Shown here one piece after another: positions 1 to 5,646 of a DNA stretch of 14,642 nucleotides (positions are counted from its first letter, which is position 1; each line of letters starts with the position of its first letter). The notes below the pieces were generated by a model. That model searched no databases. It was not told the DNA's origin and saw nothing but the letters and a program-made list of their open reading frames with translations. The position numbers and the translations under genes were made by a program. Source of the DNA: JAFGED01 sp964551295 (GTDB taxonomy: Bacteria > Chloroflexota > Anaerolineae > B4-G1); contig CAZKDJ010000102.1 in the NCBI GenBank assembly GCA_964551295.1, positions 1-14,642 of the forward strand, written 5' to 3'.

Positions 1-9
1 CGCCAGTGT

Positions 10-257
10 TCATCTCAGTCCTGGTGGCTCTGCACTAACTCTGGACATGAGCCAAAATGTTACTTGTTTATCATTGGGCAAAGAACTGACAATTTGCTGC
101 AATTCGGTCTTGGCTGCGGCATCTTCCTCTTTGGTTTTTCTAACTAGGTAGACCAATGCAGCTACGACAGCCCCGATGATTGCAATGATCACAAGAATTC
201 CGATACCAAAACCAAATAGGAAAAAAAGCCAAAAAGTGCATTAATAAGGTCGTCCAT
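10..257 (-). pseudogene. Short single-pass membrane protein, frameshifted at a homopolymer
   Basis: A very good Shine-Dalgarno (AAAGGAGG, minus strand 273-266) sits 8 nt before an ATG at 257-255. That frame reads MDDLINALFGFF and then stops after 22 codons. Adding one T to the T7 run (plus-strand A7, 221-227) joins it to the frame ending at the TGA at 12-10. The joined product is about 82 residues: a short acidic N-terminus, one long hydrophobic segment (FGFGIGILVIIAIIGAVV and beyond), a basic stop-transfer VRK, then a charged cytoplasmic-looking tail. Without the added base the second frame begins only at a GTG at 192-190 inside the membrane segment, with no ribosome site. It may be a decayed gene, a sequencing indel, or a gene read by slippage at the T run. 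I do not recognise the family. The intact form is inferred; both frames and the run length are seen directly. Confidence 0.6.
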
Positions 258-273
258 TAGAAAATCCTCCTTT

Positions 274-545
274 GTGCGTATGAAAACCAACAGGAAATTG
301 CACAACCAGCACTTACTATTAGCGGTCTCTATTCTGCAGCCTTTGCAAGGTTAGGCACGAATTGGTTTCATACCAATTGCCCTGGCAAAGACTGTATTTT
401 CCTGGTTCCAAGCAACCGTAAGTAATGTTGTCAAGAGCCAAAGGTTGCTTCAGATGGCAATTATTGATTGGCAAACGTGTCGCCGCGATGACACTGCACA
501 AATGCAAAATGAGTGACGAAACCGACGCGAAACCGCCCACAAGAA
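274..545. other. Gap without a convincing gene
   Basis: This stretch separates the frameshifted membrane-protein gene from the DUF2283 gene. A minus-strand open frame of 73 codons (GTG at 540-538 to a stop at 319) begins 5 nt after the DUF2283 stop. It has a hydrophobic N-terminus and five cysteines. It has no Shine-Dalgarno and its C-terminus looks like random sequence, so I do not call it a gene. I saw no clear promoter, RNA gene or strong terminator hairpin here. Confidence 0.35.
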
Positions 546-779
546 TCAGGCCGCCTGAAGTTCTGGCAGCCGCAACATCTTGGCCTGCACCGACTCTAGG
601 ATTGAATCCCGCAGAAAAGTGCTTGCGTTCAATATCTCAACACCAATCAGTTCGCCACTGTCATTCAGTTCGGCTGTAATGTCAGGACCGATCTCAACAC
701 TTCCTCTCTCCGGCTCATCGGAGATCACCAGATGTAGCACATCATCTTTCTCAAAGTACACCATTCGAGTTTTATTCAT
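546..779 (-). CDS. DUF2283 family small protein, second gene of a TA-like pair
   Basis: The protein has 77 residues. Its body (YFEKDDVLHLVISDEP, then a V-E-I-G-P-D-I-T-A-E-L stretch and a G-E-L-I-G-V-E-I-L-N-A strand) is the typical DUF2283 pattern: a short beta-rich domain followed by a helix. The open frame extends 18 codons upstream, but the ATG at 779-777 is preceded at 8 nt by AGGGAG and is the better start. That start overlaps the end of the upstream DUF4258 gene by 8 nt, so translation is probably coupled. DUF2283 genes are often found beside DUF4258-type genes, and such pairs are discussed as possible toxin-antitoxin modules. In that reading this would be the partner or antitoxin. The biochemical role is not established. 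Confidence 0.8.
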   Translation of the reverse strand: MNKTRMVYFEKDDVLHLVISDEPERGSVEIGPDITAELNDSGELIGVEILNASTFLRDSILESVQAKMLRLPELQAA

Positions 780-1038
780 TGGTAAATCTCCCTGTCCTAA
801 GCCGAAAATTGACCTGTTGGCGAGTTGTGGCATGGATGGTTATTGGTGTTATCGAAGTCTCGTCTGTTTCATAAGGTATCATCACCAGTATATTGTCGTG
901 ACGCCCCACAATGATATGCCGTCTTGTCACAGTATCAAAATATCGCTCGGTTGAATGTCTCACGATATGCTCAATCTTGGCAAGGTCGAATCCGCGCAAC
1001 CTTGCCCTGTGCTTCATGTAGTCTGTCCATACAACCAT
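772..1038 (-). CDS. DUF4258 family protein, possible toxin of a TA-like pair
   Basis: An 88-residue basic protein. The pattern H-A/R-R-L-R-G-F near residues 10-16, I-E-H-I-V, then a strand with RRHIIVGRHDNILVMIPYE, and a C-terminal ITIHATTRQQVNFRLRTGRF is that of DUF4258-like small proteins, which are compared with RelE/ParE-type toxins. It is the first gene of a two-gene unit. Its stop codon lies 8 nt inside the DUF2283 gene. The ATG at 1038-1036 is about 44 nt downstream of the predicted transcription start and has only a weak purine-rich ribosome site (AAAAAGG about 10 nt upstream). An internal ATG at 1017 is possible but has no ribosome site. The toxin role is inference from gene pairing and size. 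Confidence 0.78.
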   Translation of the reverse strand: MVVWTDYMKHRARLRGFDLAKIEHIVRHSTERYFDTVTRRHIIVGRHDNILVMIPYETDETSITPITIHATTRQQVNFRLRTGRFTNE

Positions 1039-1088
1039 GGGTGCACGAACCTTTTTCGGTGGCGGTCTGTTTGCGGAATCTGCCCGCT

Positions 1089-1117
1089 ATTTTAGCAAAC
1101 TCTGAAAGTAATGTCAA
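1089..1117 (-). promoter_or_regulatory. Consensus sigma-70-type promoter of the DUF4258/DUF2283 pair
   Basis: On the minus strand TTGACA (1117-1112), a 17-nt spacer and TAAAAT (1094-1089) match the housekeeping consensus almost perfectly. The -35 box begins on the base immediately after the TAA of the upstream permease gene. The small gene pair therefore has its own promoter and need not depend on read-through from the importer operon. Confidence 0.8.
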
Positions 1118-1969
1118 TTACGCTTGGAACGGGTTTTTCCCGGTATTTAGTGCCCTCTGCAAGCTGTCTCCCAACAGGTTGGCTGCCAGTAGCGTCAGCG
1201 TCAACGCCAGGCCGGGGAAAGTGCTGACCCAGGGCGCATCTCGCAGATAGCCCCGGCCTTCGTTCAGCATCGCGCCCCACTCTGGGGTGCCCAGCGGCGC
1301 GCCTAATCCCAAAAAGTTGAGGGCGGCGCCGTTGAGCAGGATCCATCCCAGTTGGGTAGCGGCAAAGGCCACGAGGGGAGCGGCGGCGTTGGGCAGGATG
1401 TGACGCACTATGGTGTGCCAATCGCTGCCTCCTAATGCGCGGGCGGCTTCTACGTAGGGCTGGGTGCGTATCTCGAGCGCGGCGCTGCGGGCCACACGCG
1501 CGTAGGCGGGTGTCGCTGCCAGTCCCACTGCGATGGACACCGAACCCATGCCCGGCCCCAGCACCGCTACCACCGCCATCGCCAACAGCAGGCCGGGAAA
1601 GGCCAGCAGCGCGTCCACCAGGCGCATCGTCACGCTCTCGACGCGGCCGCCAAAATAGCCGGCGGCCAGGCCGGCCGGCAGCCCCAATCCGACGGCTACT
1701 ACCAGGCCCAGCAGACCCATCCCCAACGTCCATTGCCCGCCCCACAGGAGGCGGGTCAACACGCTTCTGCCGAGCAGATCGGTCCCCAGTGGATTGCCTG
1801 GACCAGGCGGCAGGAGTGAGCGGCTCGTGTCTGCGGCTAGCGGTCCGTTGGGAGCCAGCAGGGGGGCCAGGCCGGCTCCCAAAGCTGCCAGCACCAACCA
1901 GGTCAGCGCGGCCAACGTGGCCGGTTGGCGAAGGAAAGGACGCGGGAGAGGCGGGGGCCTTTCGATCAC
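1118..1969 (-). CDS. DppC-type ABC transporter permease (peptide/nickel/opine family)
   Basis: A 283-residue inner-membrane permease of the dipeptide/oligopeptide/nickel importer family, usual length. The N-terminal membrane helix is at about 18-38. The typical N-P-L-G-T-D-L-L-G-R-S/D motif follows at 59-69; here it reads NPLGTDLLGRSV. Several further helices follow. The ATPase-docking EAA loop is at about 172-193 (Y-V-E-A-A-R-A-L-G-G, ending H-I-L-P-N). The start is the GTG at 1969-1967, preceded by GGGAGGAG. It overlaps the DppB-type gene as GTGA, so the two are translationally coupled. It is the last gene of its operon, and no DppD/DppF ATPase genes follow. Long open frames in the other reading frames are GC-rich shadows. 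Substrate cannot be told from sequence. Confidence 0.93.
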   Translation of the reverse strand: MIERPPPLPRPFLRQPATLAALTWLVLAALGAGLAPLLAPNGPLAADTSRSLLPPGPGNPLGTDLLGRSVLTRLLWGGQWTLGMGLLGLVVAVGLGLPAGLAAGYFGGRVESVTMRLVDALLAFPGLLLAMAVVAVLGPGMGSVSIAVGLAATPAYARVARSAALEIRTQPYVEAARALGGSDWHTIVRHILPNAAAPLVAFAATQLGWILLNGAALNFLGLGAPLGTPEWGAMLNEGRGYLRDAPWVSTFPGLALTLTLLAANLLGDSLQRALNTGKNPFQA

Positions 1970-2898
1970 GCCAGCTCCTCCCGTAGGCGCGGGTTCAGCC
2001 AGGCCTGTGCCAGGTCCGCCGCCAGGTTGACCAGCACGTAGGCCAGCGCGCCGAACAAGATCACGCCGCGTACCACGGGCAGATCGCGCCAGATGATGGC
2101 CTCGACTGCCAGCTTGCCCAGGCCTTGACGGACGAACACCGATTCGGTGATCACGGCGCCGCCCAGCAGAAAGCCGAATTGGAGGGCCACGATGGTCAGG
2201 GCCGTGGGCAGCGCGGGACGGAGTACGTGGACGAGGAACACCCGCCGGGCTGGGAGCCCGCGTGCCCGCGCGGCTTGCACAAACGGCTCTTCCATCACTT
2301 CCAGCACGCGCGCTCGCACCAACCGGGCGATCGAGCCGGAGAGCGCAAAGCCCAGCACCAGCGATGGCAGCAGCAGGTGGCGCAGGTCGCCCTGGCCGGT
2401 GGCCGGGAACCACTCAAGCTCAAGAGAGAACAGGAGGATCGCCAGGAGGCCCGACCAGTAGGTGGGGGTGGAGAGGCCCAGAACGGTCACTGCCGTAGCA
2501 GCTGTATCCAGCCAGGTGGAGTGACGCAAAGCGCCCAGAACGCCCAAGGCCAGCCCCGCCGCTGTCCCTACCAGGGTCGCCGATACGGCCAGTTCCGCCG
2601 TTGCCGGGAGCTGCTCCAGGATCATCTGGCCGACCGGCCGGCCGTGAAGCCACGATTGGCCCAGGTCGGCCCGGGCCAGGCTCCACAGGTAGTGCGCGTA
2701 CTGCATAAGCACGGGGTCGTCCAAGCCCAGTTGGGCGCGGCGTTCGGCGATCTCTGCTTTGGAGGCGCCGGAGGCGGCCAGGAGCGCCTGGGCAGGATCG
2801 CCTGGTGTCAACTGCATGGCCACAAAGGCCAGCGTCACGGCCAACCAGAGGACGAAGGCCGCCTGGAAGAGCCTGCGTCCGACGTACCGAGCGATCAT
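1966..2898 (-). CDS. DppB-type ABC transporter permease (peptide/nickel/opine family)
   Basis: A 310-residue inner-membrane protein with the standard DppB layout. The N-terminus is YVGRRLFQAAFVLWLAVTLAF. P-G-D-P-A follows at 32-36, and the family motif D-L-G-Q-S at 78-82 is followed by P-V-G-Q-M-I. The EAA loop is at about 206-231 (FVQAARARGLPARRV, ending V-L-R-P-A-L-P). It pairs with the DppC-type gene through a 4-nt GTGA overlap. The ATG at 2898-2896 has only a weak ribosome site (GGAATGA). The gap to the preceding binding-protein gene is 62 nt and is filled largely by a heptamer repeat. The heterodimer should form the channel of an importer for peptides or a similar small ligand; the exact ligand is unknown. 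Confidence 0.93.
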   Translation of the reverse strand: MIARYVGRRLFQAAFVLWLAVTLAFVAMQLTPGDPAQALLAASGASKAEIAERRAQLGLDDPVLMQYAHYLWSLARADLGQSWLHGRPVGQMILEQLPATAELAVSATLVGTAAGLALGVLGALRHSTWLDTAATAVTVLGLSTPTYWSGLLAILLFSLELEWFPATGQGDLRHLLLPSLVLGFALSGSIARLVRARVLEVMEEPFVQAARARGLPARRVFLVHVLRPALPTALTIVALQFGFLLGGAVITESVFVRQGLGKLAVEAIIWRDLPVVRGVILFGALAYVLVNLAADLAQAWLNPRLREELA

Positions 2899-2926
2899 CA
2901 GGTCATTCCGGGGTTATGGATTGCGC

Positions 2927-2961
2927 AATAGGTGATGCGTGATCCGTGATGCGTAATAGGT
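2927..2961. repeat. Five-unit heptamer repeat array
   Basis: Plus strand reads AATAGGT-GATGCGT-GATCCGT-GATGCGT-AATAGGT: five 7-bp units arranged symmetrically (A-B-B'-B-A). The last base is also the first base of the binding-protein stop codon. It fills the space between the binding-protein stop and the permease gene. Short heptamer arrays of this kind are known from some bacterial genomes, for example the STRR heptamers of filamentous cyanobacteria. That this array belongs to a genome-wide family is inference. Confidence 0.8.
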
Positions 2962-4592
2962 CATTGGACCTCTGCACCTGTCACGTCGACCAGCCACGGG
3001 AACCACCCCTGCGCGTCGAAGCGCAGCCCCTGCACCCGGTCACTGACGCCGTTCAGGTTGACATAGTCTCGGATGGGCAGCACCAGGGCCTCGTTCATCA
3101 CCCGTAGTTGGATTTGGCTGTAGAGCGCCTCGCGTCCCTCCCGGTCGGACGTGCGCGCTGCCGCCTCCAGCCAATTGTCCAACTCGGCGTCATCGAGCTT
3201 GGACCAGTTGAAGCTGGCCTGGGAGTGAAAGAATTTGCGCAGGATGTCGGGGTCGCTGCCCGAGAGGTTGAATGGGATCAGGTGGTGGCGACCCTCGCCC
3301 GCGATCTCCAGCGCCTCGGAGTAGCTCACCGGCGATGGGGCGTTCACCTCGATCCCCAGCGTCGACCACTGGGCTGCCAGCAACTGGCCCACCTGGGGCA
3401 TATAGCCCCAACCCATCAGTGTCATGTCCAGGACGAGCGGTTCTCCGTTCTTGTCACGCACGCCGTCGCCGTCGCTATCCTGCCAACCGGCCTCGTCCAG
3501 CAGCGACGCTGCCCGGGCCGGGTCGTGAGCGTAATAATCCTGCACCTCTGGCTCGTAGCCAAAAGTGTTCGCCGCCAGCGGCCCGTACGCCACGGGGGGG
3601 GTGTCGCGAAAGATGGTGGAGACGATGGCCTGTCGGTTTGTGGCAAAGATGAGCGCCTGTCGTACTTTGGCGTCGTCCAGTGGTGGGCGGGTGGTGTTCA
3701 GGAAGAACATCAGCGACACGCCGGGGATGGGCGCTGCCTCGATGCGAAAATCGTCGTTTTCCTCCAACCGGGCGGCATCCTGCGGCGGGATCTCGCCCAT
3801 GATATCCACCTCGCCTGTCTCCAGTGCGGGCGAGCGGGTGGCCGGATCGACAAAGAAGCGGAACTCGATCTCGTCCACCTGGGCCGTCTCGTGCTGGTAG
3901 ACCTCTGGCCCCCATGCATAGTCGGGATTGCGGCGCAGCAGCAGGTGATCCTGCGGCACGTACTCGGCAAAGGTGAACGGCCCGGTGCCCACCTGGTGCA
4001 ACTGGTAATCGCTACCCCACGTTTCGACCGCCGTCGGAGAGGCCATCCCCAGGTAGACCTGGCTGAGCGAATCCAAGAGCGGGGCGAAAGGCTCACTGAG
4101 ATGGATGCGCACCGTGTACTCGTCCATCACCTCCACACGTTCGTATGGGCCGAGCATAAAGCGCGCTTTCTGGGAGGCCAGGTCGGGGCTGGTGATGCGT
4201 TCCAGGTTGAAGCGCACCGCCTCGGCGCTAAAGGGCGTGCCGTCGTGGAAGGTGACGCCTTCGCGGAGGTGGAAGGTGTAGACCAGTTCATCCTCGGAGA
4301 CGTCCCAATCCTCCGCCAGGCCGGGAACAAAGTCGCCGGTGTCCGGATTGAGGTACACTAACGTGTCGTACACTGAAGTGAGCGGGATGCCCAGTTCCGA
4401 CGAGGCGTTGACGTGGGGGTCGATCCCCGAAGGGGCCAGCGTCAGCCCGTAGACGAGGCGGATGGGCGTGGGAGTAAAGTCGGATGAGGGGAAGGGGCGA
4501 GACGTCGAGGTGAAAGTCGCCGGAGGGAGTGGGTCACAGCATCCGGCGATCAGAATGGAAAGCAACATGAGCATTGGGAGCAGGCGTTTCAT
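2961..4592 (-). CDS. Lipoprotein solute-binding protein, family 5 (DppA/OppA/NikA type)
   Basis: A 543-residue extracytoplasmic receptor for the following DppB/DppC-type channel. The signal peptide MKRLLPMLMLLSILIAGC ends in a lipobox I-A-G-C with the lipidated Cys at 18; a second Cys and a Pro/Ser/Thr-rich tether follow. The mature part has the SBP_bac_5 hallmarks: L-V-Y-L-N-P-D-T-G-D-F-V-P-G-L-A-E, then L-R-E-G-V-T-F-H-D-G-T-P-F, then A-V-R-F-N-L-E-R, and Y-G-P-L-A further on. The open frame extends 26 codons upstream, but the ATG at 4592-4590 has GGAGG (minus strand 4605-4601) at 8 nt and gives the signal peptide at the very N-terminus. It is the first gene of a three-gene operon. Ligand unknown; peptides are the default guess. 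Confidence 0.93.
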   Translation of the reverse strand: MKRLLPMLMLLSILIAGCCDPLPPATFTSTSRPFPSSDFTPTPIRLVYGLTLAPSGIDPHVNASSELGIPLTSVYDTLVYLNPDTGDFVPGLAEDWDVSEDELVYTFHLREGVTFHDGTPFSAEAVRFNLERITSPDLASQKARFMLGPYERVEVMDEYTVRIHLSEPFAPLLDSLSQVYLGMASPTAVETWGSDYQLHQVGTGPFTFAEYVPQDHLLLRRNPDYAWGPEVYQHETAQVDEIEFRFFVDPATRSPALETGEVDIMGEIPPQDAARLEENDDFRIEAAPIPGVSLMFFLNTTRPPLDDAKVRQALIFATNRQAIVSTIFRDTPPVAYGPLAANTFGYEPEVQDYYAHDPARAASLLDEAGWQDSDGDGVRDKNGEPLVLDMTLMGWGYMPQVGQLLAAQWSTLGIEVNAPSPVSYSEALEIAGEGRHHLIPFNLSGSDPDILRKFFHSQASFNWSKLDDAELDNWLEAAARTSDREGREALYSQIQLRVMNEALVLPIRDYVNLNGVSDRVQGLRFDAQGWFPWLVDVTGAEVQ

Positions 4593-4631
4593 GGTATATC
4601 CCTCCAAGTTGTGGTCGTGGGCTGGCATATT

Positions 4632-4675
4632 GTAAATTGGTAGATTGGTAACCCGTTTACCAGCTACCAATTTAC
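4632..4675. repeat. Large hairpin built from TTGGTA/TACCAA repeats in the binding-protein mRNA leader
   Basis: GTAAATTGGTAG (4632-4643) is a perfect inverted repeat of CTACCAATTTAC (4664-4675). Inside it TGGTAA (4646-4651) pairs with TTACCA (4657-4662) around a 5-nt loop, so nearly the whole 44 nt folds into one stem with a single bulge. ACC triplets continue at about 8-bp spacing to about 4695, so this is also a degenerate short tandem repeat. It lies between the predicted minus-strand start of transcription (about 4699) and the binding-protein ATG, that is, in the 5' leader of that mRNA. Confidence 0.75.
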
Positions 4676-4705
4676 CAGTCTACCGATTCACCAACCTGCC
4701 GCAAG

Positions 4706-4733
4706 ATTATAGCACACCCGATAGGGTTGACAA
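4706..4733 (-). promoter_or_regulatory. Sigma-70-type promoter of the peptide-type importer operon
   Basis: Minus strand TTGTCA (4733-4728), 16-nt spacer, TATAAT (4711-4706): a perfect -10 and a five-of-six -35. It would start transcription near 4699 and give a leader of about 107 nt before the binding-protein ATG. Its -35 box overlaps that of the divergent plus-strand promoter. Confidence 0.72.
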
Positions 4734-4755
4734 ATAGCACGCCCAACGGTACAAT
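4727..4755 (+). promoter_or_regulatory. Consensus sigma-70-type promoter of the membrane-protein/phosphorylase unit
   Basis: TTGACA (4727-4732), a 17-nt spacer and TACAAT (4750-4755). The predicted transcription start, about 7 nt after the -10 box, falls at 4761-4763, directly at an in-frame GTG. The TTG at 4727, which would be the longest possible start of the downstream reading frame, is the -35 box itself and so cannot be the start codon. Confidence 0.78.
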
Positions 4756-4762
4756 CCGGCCT

Positions 4763-5590
4763 GTGCAAGACACTGTCCAATCCCTCAATCGTGATCGTTT
4801 GAGCGTGTTGGTGGCCGTACTGCTTTTGGGCAGCGCGCTTTTTCGCTTTATCGAGTTGCCCGAGCACGTGTGGAATCTGGAGCCGCTGGGATCGCCCCTC
4901 GAAATCCGCGTCACGGGTGTTTGGTTATTGGTGACGTTGATGGTGGGGGTGGTCTGCACCGGTACCAATCTCATTCTGCACGACCACCCGCACCTGGGAC
5001 GGCACCCTGGGTGTCCTATCTATGTCTCTTGGATTTTGCCGGGGACGCTGGCTGGCCTCTCGGCGTTCTTGCTGGAGCGCATCTCCGCCTGGCCGGCGTG
5101 GATTGGGGGATTGCTATTGGCTGGCATTGTGATCAGCTTGGTCATCTCTGCCGAGTACGCCGTCGTCTCCCCCGATACCGCTGGCTATCCCGCGGCGAGG
5201 TTGGCGCTGAATATGCTGGCCTATTTGCTGGTCTTTGTGCTTTTCGCTTCTATCTATCAGATGCGTACGCGTAGTTTGGTCACGGCCACGTTGATGCTGA
5301 TGATCGCCGGGGTGTTCTCGCTTGACCTGTTGAGTGTGGCGGACGTGCCGTTCCGGCGCGTGCTTCCTTTCGCCGGTGTCGTCGGCCTGATTGTCGGTGA
5401 GGCCACTTGGGCAATGAACTACTGGCAGATCAGCGCCTGGATCGGCGGACTGCTCCTGTTGCTCATCTTTTACGTCGCCGTCAACGTGGCTCACCAGTAC
5501 TTGCTGGAGCGCCTGCGGGCCTCACTCCTGATCGAGTTTGCCGTCGTCTCCGTGGTCGTGCTGATCGTCATTTTGCTAAGGACCCCATAG
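4763..5590 (+). CDS. Polytopic membrane protein of unknown function, probably leaderless
   Basis: A 275-residue very hydrophobic protein with about nine predicted membrane segments. They begin near residues 15-35 of this start (LSVLVAVLLLGSALFRF) and end with a C-terminal segment rich in V, I and L just before LLRTP. It has no signal peptide and no recognisable catalytic motif. It may belong to a Chloroflexota-type domain-of-unknown-function membrane family (DUF5656 comes to mind), but I cannot confirm that. The start at GTG 4763 is chosen because a consensus promoter ends at 4755 and no Shine-Dalgarno precedes this or the next in-frame GTG/TTG codons, so the mRNA would be leaderless. The phosphorylase gene follows 56 nt downstream on the same strand and may be co-transcribed. 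Confidence 0.7.
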   Translation: MQDTVQSLNRDRLSVLVAVLLLGSALFRFIELPEHVWNLEPLGSPLEIRVTGVWLLVTLMVGVVCTGTNLILHDHPHLGRHPGCPIYVSWILPGTLAGLSAFLLERISAWPAWIGGLLLAGIVISLVISAEYAVVSPDTAGYPAARLALNMLAYLLVFVLFASIYQMRTRSLVTATLMLMIAGVFSLDLLSVADVPFRRVLPFAGVVGLIVGEATWAMNYWQISAWIGGLLLLLIFYVAVNVAHQYLLERLRASLLIEFAVVSVVVLIVILLRTP

Positions 5591-5646
5591 ATAATAAAGC
5601 TTTCGAGTTCGCTGGCTCTCATTCCGTGGTGTTTGAAGGAGGAAGC

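Noticed and set aside
319..540. A 73-codon frame with a hydrophobic N-terminus and five cysteines just after the DUF2283 gene
   Set aside because: No Shine-Dalgarno, unconvincing C-terminus and no recognised family; kept only as a note in the gap description.
1092..1745. A 217-codon minus-strand frame over the DppC-type gene
   Set aside because: Arg/Gly/Pro-rich composition and overlap with a clear permease gene in another frame; it would also run through the promoter at 1089-1117.
2125..2931. A 268-codon plus-strand frame opposite the DppB-type permease
   Set aside because: Gln/Arg/Gly-rich shadow with no ribosome site; the opposite frame is a typical permease.
2927..2961. The heptamer array considered as a CRISPR remnant
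   Set aside because: Units are 7 bp with no spacers and no cas genes nearby.
3108..4361. A 417-codon plus-strand frame opposite the family 5 binding protein
   Set aside because: Antisense shadow; the minus-strand frame has the signal peptide, lipobox and family motifs.
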